This document shows positions 7,101 through 14,908 of a DNA stretch of 18,860 bases, in pieces. Source of the DNA: Gammaproteobacteria bacterium (GTDB lineage: Bacteria > Pseudomonadota > Gammaproteobacteria > Porifericomitales > Porifericomitaceae). Within the stretch, counting starts at the first letter, position 1, and each line of letters starts with the position of its first letter. The DNA is taken from contig JAPPQA010000072.1 of assembly GCA_028817255.1 (NCBI GenBank), positions 1 to 18,860 of the forward strand. The letters run 5' to 3'. The position numbers and the translations under genes were made by a program. The notes under the pieces were generated by a model, which saw nothing but the letters and a program-made list of their open reading frames with translations, had not been told where the DNA came from and did no database searches.

Positions 7101-8161
7101 GGGAGGCGCGCGATTCCGGTCTGGCCGCCCGGGTGCTGGGCGCCCCTGCCGACGGCCTGCGCCTGCGCATCCGCCATGGCGAGAAACGCATCTACGACCG
7201 GGACATCCTCGCCTTGCAGCGCTGCTGGGCCGAGTCCGGGTACCGGCTGCGGCTGCTGCGCGACTGCCCGGAGTGCGCCCGGCAGGAATATGCGCGCCTG
7301 CAAGACCGGGCAGACCCGGGGTTGTTCGCGCGCACCGGCGCCGCGTCCGTTCCTGCCGCCCCCGCCCCCGCCTTCGCCATCGCCGGCAAGGCCCGCCCCC
7401 GCCTGGCCGTCCTGCGCGAGCAGGGCGTCAACGGCCATATCGAATTGGCGGCCGCCTTCGACCGTGCCGGCTTCGACTGTCTCGACGTGCATATGAGCGA
7501 CCTGCTGGCGGGCCGGCAATCCCTGCGCGGGTTTCACGGCATGGCGGCCGGCGGCGGCTTCTCCTACGGCGACGTGCTGGGCGCCGGCGGCGGCTGGGCC
7601 GGCACGATCCTCCACAACGACGCATTGCGCCGCGAGTTCGCCGATTTTTTCGCCCGCGAAGACACGTTTACCCTCGGCGTCTGCAACGGTTGCCAGATGC
7701 TGTCCCGGTTGGCGGAGCTGATCCCGGGCGCGCAAGGTTGGCCGCTCTTTTTCCGCAACGCCTCCGATCGGTTCGAGTCCCGGCTGGTCATGGTGGAAGT
7801 ATTGCCGTCGCGTTCGGTGCTGCTGGCGGGCATGGCCGGCTGGCAGTTGCCGGTCCCCGTGGCTCACGGCGAAGGCCGCGCCGCCCATGCCGCCCTGCCG
7901 TCCGGGCGGGTCTGCCTGCGTTACATAGACCACCGCGGCCGGCCCGCCGAGGCGTACCCTCTCAACCCCAACGGCTCGCCGGGCGGGGGCGCCGGCTTCG
8001 CCAGCGACGACGGGCGCGTCACCGCAATGATGCCGCACCCCGAGCGGGCCTTTCTGCGCTGGCAGTTTTCCTGGTTCCCCCGGGATCGGAAGGCGCCGGA
8101 GAGTCCCTGGTTGCAGCTGTTCCGCAACGCCCGTCGCTGGCTGGAGAGCGCCGGCCGGTAA
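4166..8161 (+). CDS. purL: Phosphoribosylformylglycinamidine synthase, single-chain PurL
   Basis: The enzyme makes FGAM from FGAR, ATP and glutamine (fourth step of purine synthesis) in the cytoplasm. With ATG 4166 the product is 1331 residues (E. coli 1295). Order: N-terminal PurS-like domain, linker with TFAQFHSEHCRHQTFNACW, two AIR-synthetase-like halves (KVETHNHPTAICPHPGAATG; LGGPAMRIGLGGGSASS; later PVGKDSLSMHAAWRDAGG), and a C-terminal glutaminase domain beginning near LAVLREQGVNGHIE. The glutaminase triad is complete: Cys1173 in GVCNGCQ, His1291 and Glu1293 in MPHPER. Homology begins at about residue 25, so the first ~25 residues are an extension or the true start is later; ATG 4166 has no well-spaced SD. 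The structural loop usually GGLGNIRAD reads GGHGCIRAD here. It lies 19 bases after the preceding gene, so it may be read from the cysI transcript. Confidence 0.97.
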   Translation: MLPGSHRPPRDTDACTRAAPPPGTQRRLRGARALSPFRREGLLRRLRETLPELRELWAEYVYFAYWRQPPSPDQGRRLRSLLAGAQAPLDAPIPAGGPPLLALPRALSPWCSKATEIAQNCGLSGLWRLERATAWYLADDSGAALAAGRSERAAPLLHDRMTQWLAPDSEQAASLLLAPPPGAPGTDSGGAGRHRIAVLEEGVAALERLEAVLPLGLGRRERRCLAEHFRRLGRNPTDVELMTFAQFHSEHCRHQTFNACWEIDGRRLEDTPFALIRRTAEAAGGGRVLSAYRDNAAVCRGYKGSRFFPDASGRYARREQETHILMKVETHNHPTAICPHPGAATGAGGEIRDEAATGRGARPAAGLVGFSVSQLRIPGFAQPWEAAAEPTAPPNLASALRIMLEAPVGAASYNNEFGRPALCGYFRSFEQRMADGRVFGYRKPVMLAGGHGCIRADSVRKPRAAPGDLLVVLGGPAMRIGLGGGSASSQAAGTGDADSDYASVQRANAEMQRRCQEVIDRCCELGERNPIRTIHDVGAGGLANAVPELLAGRGAVVSLAQVPSADPGLLPLEHWCNEAQERYLLAMAPASLPCFEERCRRERAPFAVIGTVREQDCLRLEDARGNGAPPLELSMQWLHEALPPARCRARRRPRPRQPLDLAAVRLEEAAERVLRLPVVGDKSFLITIGDRTVGGLTARDPMVGPWQVPVADCAVTAASYDGWHGAAMALGERAPVALLDPAAAARLAVAEAVTNICAARILSLADIALSANWLAARGAPGMDADLYDAVRALSLFCRQLGIAVPVGKDSLSMHAAWRDAGGRERAVLSPSSAVVSAFAPVADIRRTLTPELRADAGETVLLLLELGPQRRLGGSALAQAYGCLGAAAPDVADAAALRRFARLVQLLNETGDLLAYHDRSDGGLFAALCEMAFASRRGIDLELDPRRGDPLAQLFCEEIGAVVQVPAARAGQLLALFAREARDSGLAARVLGAPADGLRLRIRHGEKRIYDRDILALQRCWAESGYRLRLLRDCPECARQEYARLQDRADPGLFARTGAASVPAAPAPAFAIAGKARPRLAVLREQGVNGHIELAAAFDRAGFDCLDVHMSDLLAGRQSLRGFHGMAAGGGFSYGDVLGAGGGWAGTILHNDALRREFADFFAREDTFTLGVCNGCQMLSRLAELIPGAQGWPLFFRNASDRFESRLVMVEVLPSRSVLLAGMAGWQLPVPVAHGEGRAAHAALPSGRVCLRYIDHRGRPAEAYPLNPNGSPGGGAGFASDDGRVTAMMPHPERAFLRWQFSWFPRDRKAPESPWLQLFRNARRWLESAGR

Positions 8162-8163
8162 CG

Positions 8164-8198
8164 GCGGCAAAGCAGGGAACGGCCGGCTCCTTTGCCGC
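8164..8198 (+). terminator. Stem-loop immediately after purL, terminator-like but without U-tract
   Basis: GCGGCAAAG (8164-8172) pairs perfectly with CTTTGCCGC (8190-8198), nine base pairs around a 17-base loop, starting two bases after the purL stop. The following sequence has no run of T, so intrinsic termination is uncertain; 3'-end protection is an equal possibility. Confidence 0.35.
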
Positions 8199-8297
8199 GG
8201 CTGGGCCGTCGCGCTCCCTTTCGGGACGAGTCGGCGCCCTCGCTGCCGGGAAAAACTCTTCGGCGGCGCGGTTCAAGCGCGGATTTGGCGGCGCGCA

Positions 8298-8345
8298 CAT
8301 AACTCCTGGCATAATTCCTGGCGGCGGCGCCATTTGTGCTATTAT
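8298..8345 (+). promoter_or_regulatory. msrPQ promoter with tandem upstream repeat
   Basis: TG (8337-8338), one base, then TATTAT (8340-8345) is an extended -10 with five of six consensus bases. There is no good -35. Instead CATAACTCCTGG (8298-8309) is followed directly by CATAATTCCTGG (8310-8321), a 12-base tandem repeat with one mismatch ending about 18 bases before the -10, where activators commonly bind. The transcript would start near 8352, 33 bases before the msrP ATG. Activator control is inference. Confidence 0.55.
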
Positions 8346-8384
8346 GCCTCCAGGTACGGTACGCTAGGAGCATAAAGAAGCGCC

Positions 8385-9341
8385 ATGCTGATCAAACGAG
8401 GCTCCGCCTCCGACATCAAGAGCTCGGAAATCACCGAGCGCCGCGTCTTCGAGCAGCGCCGCCGCTTTCTGCGCGGCTCCCTGCTGGCAGGCGCCGCCCT
8501 GGCCGCCGGCCCGGCGTCCCTCCTCGCCGCAAGGCTGGAACCGGCAAAGCAGATCATCGAGCAACGGGACAGCCCGTACTCCACCGAAGAAGACCTGACT
8601 CCCTACAAGAAGGTCGCCGGCTACAACAATTTCTACGAATTCGGCATTGACAAGCGCGATCCCGCCCGCCACTCCGGGGGCATGACGACGCGCCCCTGGA
8701 GCCTGGAGGTTGCCGGGGAGTGCGCCAAACCGGGCACCTACGATCTGGAGGACTTCATCGCCCCCCACAAGCTGGAGGAACGCATCTACCGCCTGCGCTG
8801 CGTAGAGGCCTGGTCCATGGTGATCCCGTGGGTGGGCATCCCCATGGGCAAGGCGCTGCAACGTTTCGAGCCCAACTCCCATGCCAAGTACGTCGCCTTC
8901 ACCACGCTGTACCGGCCGGAGGAAATGCCCGGACAGAAGCGGCAGGTCCTCGATTGGCCCTACCGCGAAGGGCTGCGCCTGGACGAGGCGATGCATCCCT
9001 TGACGCTGTTCGCGGTGGGACTGTACGGACAAATTCTGCCGAACCAGAACGGCGCCCCCATCCGCGTCGTGGTGCCCTGGAAATACGGCTTCAAGAGCAT
9101 TAAATCCATCGTCAGGGTGGAGTTCACCCGCGATCAGCCGCGCACCAGTTGGAACGATTCCAGCCCCCGGGAGTACGGCTTTTACTCCAACGTCAACCCC
9201 GAGGTGGACCATCCGCGCTGGAGTCAGAGCAAGGAGCGCCGCATCGGCGACTTTTTCAAACGCCCGACGCAGATGCTCAACGGCTACGCGGAGCAGGTGG
9301 GGAACCTGTACGCCGGCATGGATATGGCGAAGTTCTACTGA
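8385..9341 (+). CDS. msrP: Protein-methionine-sulfoxide reductase catalytic subunit MsrP (YedY)
   Basis: This 318-residue molybdopterin enzyme repairs oxidised methionines in periplasmic proteins. A Tat signal is visible: ERRVFEQRRRFLRGS with the twin arginines at 25-26 and F28-L29, followed by a hydrophobic, alanine-rich stretch and a cleavage-like ASLLAA at about 44-49. The molybdenum ligand is expected at Cys139 in YRLRCVEAWSM. The family blocks TTRPWSLEVAGE, WPYREGLRLDEAM, NGAPIRVVVPWKYGFKSIKS and SSPREYGFYSNVNP are all present. Length is normal (E. coli 334). AGGAG at 8367-8371 is rather far from the ATG (13 bases), with AAGAAG closer. It forms an operon with msrQ, 16 bases downstream. 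Confidence 0.97.
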   Translation: MLIKRGSASDIKSSEITERRVFEQRRRFLRGSLLAGAALAAGPASLLAARLEPAKQIIEQRDSPYSTEEDLTPYKKVAGYNNFYEFGIDKRDPARHSGGMTTRPWSLEVAGECAKPGTYDLEDFIAPHKLEERIYRLRCVEAWSMVIPWVGIPMGKALQRFEPNSHAKYVAFTTLYRPEEMPGQKRQVLDWPYREGLRLDEAMHPLTLFAVGLYGQILPNQNGAPIRVVVPWKYGFKSIKSIVRVEFTRDQPRTSWNDSSPREYGFYSNVNPEVDHPRWSQSKERRIGDFFKRPTQMLNGYAEQVGNLYAGMDMAKFY

Positions 9342-9357
9342 AACAGCAGCGCCGCGC

Positions 9358-9990
9358 ATGAAAAAAGGCGCCTGGACCCGGCCGGCCCTGTTTGCCGCCT
9401 GCTTGATTCCCCTGGCGTTCCTGGTGGGCCGCGGAGCGAGCGGCAACTTCGGCGCCAACCCCATCGAAGAGATCACGCACTTCACCGGCGACTGGGCGCT
9501 GTACCTGCTTTTGCTCACCCTGGCGGTCACGCCGTTGCGCCGGCTTTTCGGCTGGAGCCGCCTGGTGCGCCACCGCCGCATGATCGGGTTATTCGCCTTT
9601 TTCTACGGCGTGCTGCACTTCCTCACCTATTTCGTGCTGGACCAGTTCTTCGATTGGGCGGAGATCGGCAAGGATATATTCAAGCGCCCCTACATCACCG
9701 TCGGCTTCTCCGCCTTCGTCTTGCTGGTGCCGCTGGCCGTCACCTCCACCGACCGCATGATCCGGCGCCTGGGAGGCAAGCGCTGGAAGGCGCTGCACCG
9801 CCTGGTCTATGTCTCCGCCACCCTGGCGGTCCTGCACTTTCTCTGGCTGGTCAAGGCAGACGTGCGCGAGCCGGCGATCTGCGGCGGCGTCCTGGCGACG
9901 CTGCTCTGCCTGCGCCTGCCGTGGTTCGTATCGTTGTTGCGCCTGTTGCGTATCCCGTTCCTGGCCGGCAGCCGGCCGCGGACGCCGTAG
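9358..9990 (+). CDS. msrQ: Heme-binding membrane subunit MsrQ
   Basis: This 210-residue inner-membrane protein passes electrons from the quinone pool or a flavin reductase to MsrP. About six transmembrane segments are visible (approximately 8-24, 44-60, 75-94, 112-129, 148-166, 173-192). The likely heme-ligand histidines are at H87 (in the GVLHFLTY segment), H147 (KALHRLVY) and H160 (AVLHFLW). The family blocks DWALYLLLLTLAVTPLRR and RRMIGLFAFFYGVLHF are intact, and the length matches E. coli MsrQ (211). Its stop codon lies inside an 11-base tandem duplication that also provides the SD of the next gene. Confidence 0.96.
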   Translation: MKKGAWTRPALFAACLIPLAFLVGRGASGNFGANPIEEITHFTGDWALYLLLLTLAVTPLRRLFGWSRLVRHRRMIGLFAFFYGVLHFLTYFVLDQFFDWAEIGKDIFKRPYITVGFSAFVLLVPLAVTSTDRMIRRLGGKRWKALHRLVYVSATLAVLHFLWLVKADVREPAICGGVLATLLCLRLPWFVSLLRLLRIPFLAGSRPRTP

Positions 9991-10005
9991 GGAGGCCGTA
10001 GGGAG
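9984..10005. repeat. Exact 11-base tandem duplication with an SD in each copy
   Basis: GCCGTAGGGAG at 9984-9994 is repeated exactly at 9995-10005. The first copy contains the msrQ stop (TAG 9988-9990); the second supplies GGGAG, eight bases before the GTG start at 10014. Confidence 0.85.
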
Positions 10006-10013
10006 ACGCCCCG

Positions 10014-10532
10014 GTGCCGGACGCCGACAAGGAACTCAGCTTTCGCGAGCACATGGCCCGGGAGGACGCGGCCGCCGCCGGGAGCAAGCGCGAGACGCCG
10101 CCGGAAATGCGCCGTCCTCGCCGGCGGGAGGCGGAAGGACAGCGGCGCCCGTCGTTGCGGCAGCCGGTCGTAGAGGAAGGCTGGGGCGGCGTCCGCTACA
10201 GTTTCCGCCGCGCCGGGATGCAGGAGCGCGAATTTCAGCGCCTGCGCCGGGGCGGCTACGAAGTCGGCGATGCCTTTTTGGATCTGCATGGCGCGACGGT
10301 GGCGGGCGCGCAAGACAAGGTGCGCGGCTTTCTGCGCGACTGCCTGGTGCGCGGCAGGCGCAGGGCGCGCATCGTTCACGGCAAGGGCGCCCGCTCTCCG
10401 GACGGCATCCCCGCACTGCGCGAGCCGTTGCGCGAGCAACTGAAACGGGACGCGGACGTGCTGGCGGTCTGGACCGCCAGCCCCAGGGAAGGCGGCAGCG
10501 GCGCCCTGAACGTCTATCTCAGGGGCCGCTAA
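10014..10532 (+). CDS. Smr (small MutS-related) domain nuclease-like protein
   Basis: The product is 172 residues from a GTG start preceded by GGGAG at an eight-base distance. An acidic-basic, probably disordered N-terminus (residues 1-55) is followed by GWGGVRYSFRRAGMQ and a C-terminal Smr domain with LDLHGATVAGA at 89-99 and RIVHGKGARSPDGIP at 119-133. The DLHG and HGKG motifs are those expected for the DNA/RNA nicking activity of the family; the layout resembles the stand-alone YfcN/SmrA-type proteins of proteobacteria. It is cytoplasmic and starts 23 bases after msrQ, so it is probably co-transcribed with msrPQ, although no functional link is known. Substrate is not predictable from sequence. 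Confidence 0.93.
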   Translation: MPDADKELSFREHMAREDAAAAGSKRETPPEMRRPRRREAEGQRRPSLRQPVVEEGWGGVRYSFRRAGMQEREFQRLRRGGYEVGDAFLDLHGATVAGAQDKVRGFLRDCLVRGRRRARIVHGKGARSPDGIPALREPLREQLKRDADVLAVWTASPREGGSGALNVYLRGR

Positions 10533-10683
10533 CGCGCCCGGCGCGGAACCGGCAGGCGTAGTTCGTTTTGCCAGCGCGCAAGCTATCGGGGGCGGGCGCA
10601 GCCCGCGCGATCGCATATTGCGGAGACGCAGGCAGCGGCCGCCTCCTGCCGCCGGCGGCGCGCGCTGCGAAGGCTCTCCGGCG

Positions 10684-12201
<1,518 letters not shown>

Positions 12202-12214
12202 CGGCGCATTGCAA

Positions 12215-12670
12215 CTACAAGCCGTTTCTGTGCCGAAGAAAGCGCCCGACAAGGATAACGGCCGTGTTCCCCGCCAATAAGGAGGCGACAACCGTATGTC
12301 CTATAGACGTTCCATGCAGAGCGACATACGCGGAAGCGCAGATGCAGAGAACTGCGGTCGCAAAACCGAACACCAGTCCTAGAGAATTTCTACTATTTCG
12401 GGAGCCTTGCTCGTTCTCCGCCATTGCCAGGATACGTTCCGCAGCCCCCGGATGGATTTCATCGTATTCCCGGTACACTTTCGGCGGAGGAAGAGGGCCG
12501 GAAGAAGATTCGACTGCCAAAACGACAGGCGAAGATTTGCCGGCGATTTTCTCGAGCTGCTCAGGCGTGGCAACGACTGTGGAGTCTTCGCGCCCGGCTT
12601 TTTCAGGCGCGGTCTCAGGCGGGCTTTTTGAATCTTGCCGCTTCTTCATCGGCAACGCGCCCGAGCGCAT
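12215..12670 (-). CDS. DUF2335 family two-helix membrane protein
   Basis: The product is 151 residues. A polar N-terminal half contains VYREYDEIHPGAAERILAMA (about 65-84), the YxxxxPGxAxRIxxMAExE signature that I associate with DUF2335. It is followed by two transmembrane helices (about 97-118 and 122-145) and a basic tail (RFLRHRNG). The start is uncertain: ATG 12670 gives a 56-base overlap with the gene upstream, ATG 12649 a 35-base overlap; neither has a good SD, so translational coupling is likely. Codons are much less GC-biased in third position than in neighbouring genes, and base composition is lower (34 of 60 G or C at 12301-12360, against 49 of 60 at 5221-5280 in purL, by hand count). 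This suggests acquisition from elsewhere. Function is unknown. Confidence 0.82.
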   Translation of the reverse strand: MRSGALPMKKRQDSKSPPETAPEKAGREDSTVVATPEQLEKIAGKSSPVVLAVESSSGPLPPPKVYREYDEIHPGAAERILAMAENEQGSRNSRNSLGLVFGFATAVLCICASAYVALHGTSIGHTVVASLLAGNTAVILVGRFLRHRNGL

Positions 12671-13001
12671 TCTTTATGTAACCGCTCCAGCGTACGCAAT
12701 CTTCGCTCAGGCGGATCCGATCAAGCAAAAACCCGCTGTTCGGATAGCATTCGGCGTCCTCCGTCCCGCCCAAAGCGCTGAAACCGTCGAGGAAGCCGTT
12801 CCAGAAACCCATCGTCCGAGACCGGCGGGCGCCGGCACTGCCGTGCCGCCGTATCAATTCCAGCCGTTCCGTCAATTCCGCGCCGTATTGCTTGAGCGAT
12901 TCCGCGTCGCATCGCTCGATCAATTCCGTCAGGAGTTTTTCGGTTACGACGATTGTCCGCTCGCGCCGCGGTTGGCGTTGTCCTCTTTTTTGGGCGCTCA
13001 T
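12615..13001 (-). CDS. Uncharacterised 128-residue protein, first gene of the DUF2335 module
   Basis: ATG 13001 has a GGGAGGG SD about 11 bases upstream and a strong promoter at 13033-13062, so it is very probably expressed. The protein opens with a basic segment (KRGQRQPRRERT), then a helical stretch (VTEKLLTELIERCDAESLKQ), then GFWNGFLDGFSALGG and a C-terminal helical part ending KKPA. There is no signal peptide or membrane helix, and I do not recognise a family. The basic start followed by short helices would suit a nucleic-acid-binding or regulatory protein, but this is a guess. It overlaps the DUF2335 gene and shares its lower GC and relaxed codon use, so the two form one accessory operon. 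Confidence 0.75.
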   Translation of the reverse strand: MSAQKRGQRQPRRERTIVVTEKLLTELIERCDAESLKQYGAELTERLELIRRHGSAGARRSRTMGFWNGFLDGFSALGGTEDAECYPNSGFLLDRIRLSEDCVRWSGYIKNALGRVADEEAARFKKPA

Positions 13002-13032
13002 CGGCTCAATTTCCCTCCCTCTTTAAGCGGGG

Positions 13033-13062
13033 ATAGTAGGATTCCATGGCGTTTTTTGTCAA
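13033..13062 (-). promoter_or_regulatory. Strong sigma70-like promoter for the DUF2335 module
   Basis: On the minus strand a perfect -35 TTGACA (13062-13057) is followed after 18 bases by TACTAT (13038-13033), which keeps the most conserved -10 bases (TA...AT). Transcription would start near 13026, about 25 bases before the ATG at 13001. This is the best -35 hexamer that I found in the window. Confidence 0.7.
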
Positions 13063-13108
13063 GGCGACAAGAGCGCGGGGCTGCGCGGCCCGGGCGCCGG
13101 GTCGCCGC

Positions 13109-13327
13109 TCAGGGTCTGGTCGCGCTCCAGTGCTCGAGCGCCAGGGAAGCGCCCAGGTAGAAGGGCATCAGGGCGACGGCGCAGCCGCCCAGGTCCCAGG
13201 GGAAAGGCAGAAACCCGCTGACCAGGATCGCAAGCCCCGCCAGCACCAGCAGCGCCACGCCGGCGACGCCCCGCAGGGGCTTGCCCGCCAGGCCGGCCGG
13301 CGCCTTCTTGCTGTCAGCGGCTCGCAT
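13109..13327 (-). CDS. Small membrane protein, 72 residues, two helices
   Basis: ATG 13327 has GGAG eight bases upstream. The peptide has a short basic, cytoplasm-like N-terminus (ADSKKAPAGLAGKPLRG), a first transmembrane helix at about 19-40, a PFPW turn, and a second helix at about 46-64. The family is not recognised; small two-helix proteins of this kind are often annotated as DUF or hypothetical. It follows pyk by 71 bases in the same direction and is probably read with the glycolytic cluster, although a TATAAT on the minus strand at 13389-13384 hints at a separate promoter with no matching -35. Third-position GC is high, like the neighbours, which supports real coding. Confidence 0.7.
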   Translation of the reverse strand: MRAADSKKAPAGLAGKPLRGVAGVALLVLAGLAILVSGFLPFPWDLGGCAVALMPFYLGASLALEHWSATRP

Positions 13328-13398
13328 CGTCTCGCTCCGTGTCCGGCGGGCGGCCCGTGCCCGGCGCCCCCGCCGCCCGCGGGATTATAGCCCGCCGC

Positions 13399-14838
13399 CT
13401 ATACGTCGGGGATGGTGTCTCCGACGCGCAGCAGTTTCATCGTGTTGGTGCCGCCCGACTCGCCCATCCGGTCGCCGCGCGTGATGATGATCAGATCGCC
13501 GTCCTTGACGATCTTGCGCCGCACCAGTTCGCCGACGATCGTTTTGTAGATGCCGCGGGAGCGGTCGGCGCTCCTGTCGAAGACGACGGGATAGACGCCG
13601 CGGTAGAGCTTTGCCTTGCGGCGGGTGGACACGTGCCGGCTGAAGGCGAAGATGGGCAGCCCGGAACTGATGCGGGACATCCATACGCAGGTGGAACCGG
13701 TCTCGGTCAGGGCGACGATGGCTTTGGCATGCACATGGTTGGCGGTGTACATGGCCGCCATGGCGACGCTCTCGTCTATGCGGTCGAAACTCTGGTTGAT
13801 GCGGTGGTCCGATATGCGCACGGTGCGCTGCTTCTCCGCCTCCTCGCAGACGCGCGAGGCCGCGGCCACGGCCAGTTCGGGAAACATGCCGATGCTGGTC
13901 TCCCCGGACAGCAAAATGGCGTCGGTGCCGTCCAGCACCGCGTTGGCGACATCGAAGACTTCGGCGCGCAGGGGGATCTGGTGATCGATCATGGATTGCA
14001 TCATCTGGGTGGCGGTAATGGCGGCGCGGTCCATGCTTCGCGCCAGCTTGATCAGCCGTTTCTGGACGGTGGGCAGGTTGGCGTCGCCGATCTCCACCCC
14101 CAGGTCGCCGCGCGCGATCATGATCGCATCGGCGGCCCGGATAATCTCCTCCGCCCGTTCCAGCGCCTCGGGGCACTCGAATTTGGCAATGACTCCCGCC
14201 GTGCAGCCGGCCTCTTCCAGCAGCTGGCGGGCCACCAGGACGTCTTCCTCGTCGCGGACGAAGGAAATGGAAAAGTAGTCCACGCCCAGGGCCGCGCCGT
14301 GTTCCAGATCGCCGCGGTCTTTGGGCGAGAAGGCGCGCAACGGGATGCCGCCGCCCTGCAGGCTGACCCCTTTGTTGCTGGACAGCTCGCCGCCGCGCAC
14401 CACCTTGCAACGCACCTCGTGGTCGGAGATCTCCTGGATCGTCAGCACGATGCGCCCGTCGTCCAGCAGCAGGGTATTCCCCGGCTTCACATTGCGCGGC
14501 ATGTCCTTGTAGGTGATCCCCACGTGGGTCGCGTCGCCCGCCTGCGTGTCGAGGGCGGTGTCCAGGGTGAAGGTGGCGCCCTCTTTGAGCATGACCCGTT
14601 CCGCGTCGAAGCGCTGCACCCGGATCTTGGGCCCCTGCAGGTCGGCGACGATGCCGGCCTCGATCTTGCGCCGGGCCGTTAACTCCCGCACCTCCCGCAC
14701 CCGGCGCGCGTGGTCTTCCTGCGACTGGTGGGAATAATTGATGCGGAACAGGTCCACGCCCGCGTTCAGCAGTTTCTCCAGCATCCCCGGTTTGTCCGTG
14801 GCCGGCCCCAGGGTGGCGATGATCTTGGTTCTCCTCAT
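13399..14838 (-). CDS. pyk: Pyruvate kinase
   Basis: The product is 479 residues and converts phosphoenolpyruvate plus ADP to pyruvate plus ATP in the cytoplasm. It begins MRRTKIIATLGPATDKP, the family's opening. Active-site blocks are RINYSH (31-38 region, usually R-NFSHG; here Y replaces F and Q replaces G), the lysine in VIAKFECPEA (usually AKIE), MIARGDLGVEI and ITATQMMQSMI. The C-terminal allosteric domain is present (HAKAIVALTETGST). Start ATG 14838 has a GAGGAGAG SD and sits at the end of a 14-base tandem repeat that creates two tiny upstream ORFs ending in ATGA overlaps. It is the fourth gene of tkt-gap-pgk-pyk, 70 bases after pgk. Confidence 0.96.
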   Translation of the reverse strand: MRRTKIIATLGPATDKPGMLEKLLNAGVDLFRINYSHQSQEDHARRVREVRELTARRKIEAGIVADLQGPKIRVQRFDAERVMLKEGATFTLDTALDTQAGDATHVGITYKDMPRNVKPGNTLLLDDGRIVLTIQEISDHEVRCKVVRGGELSSNKGVSLQGGGIPLRAFSPKDRGDLEHGAALGVDYFSISFVRDEEDVLVARQLLEEAGCTAGVIAKFECPEALERAEEIIRAADAIMIARGDLGVEIGDANLPTVQKRLIKLARSMDRAAITATQMMQSMIDHQIPLRAEVFDVANAVLDGTDAILLSGETSIGMFPELAVAAASRVCEEAEKQRTVRISDHRINQSFDRIDESVAMAAMYTANHVHAKAIVALTETGSTCVWMSRISSGLPIFAFSRHVSTRRKAKLYRGVYPVVFDRSADRSRGIYKTIVGELVRRKIVKDGDLIIITRGDRMGESGGTNTMKLLRVGDTIPDV

Positions 14839-14872
14839 GGCACTCTCCTCATGGCATTCCTCTCATTGGCAT
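14831..14872 (-). repeat. Repeated ribosome-binding/start module with two mini-ORFs before pyk
   Basis: On the minus strand the unit TGCCATGAGGAGAG is present in about three successive, slightly diverged copies. The first mini-ORF runs 14872-14849 (MPMRGMP, stop TGA) and its stop overlaps, as ATGA, the ATG of a second mini-ORF at 14852-14835 (MRRVP, stop TGA). The stop of that one overlaps, again as ATGA, the ATG of pyk at 14838. GAGG- or GGAGAG-type SD sequences precede each start. Confidence 0.7.
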
Positions 14873-14908
14873 GGATTCTCCGTATTCGTATTCGCGCCGC
14901 TTCCCTGG

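Noticed and set aside
4886..8170. A 1094-codon open frame on the minus strand, and a 619-codon plus frame at 5059-6918
   Set aside because: Both are shadows of purL in very GC-rich codons; they show no motif, and PurL motifs run unbroken through the region.
12264..13160. 298-codon plus-strand frame opposite the DUF2335 module
   Set aside because: It has no SD or family motif, whereas the minus strand has a promoter, an SD, transmembrane helices and a DUF2335 signature.
13384..13389. TATAAT on the minus strand before the 72-residue gene as a promoter
   Set aside because: No -35 or extended TG; it also forms the loop of a GCGGG/CCCGC hairpin after pyk, so its meaning is ambiguous.
13339..14682. 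447-codon plus-strand frame (and 14738-16045, 16318-17859) opposite pyk, pgk, gap and tkt
   Set aside because: Histidine-, glycine- and arginine-rich composition typical of the complement of GC-rich genes; the leftward genes are clearly identified.
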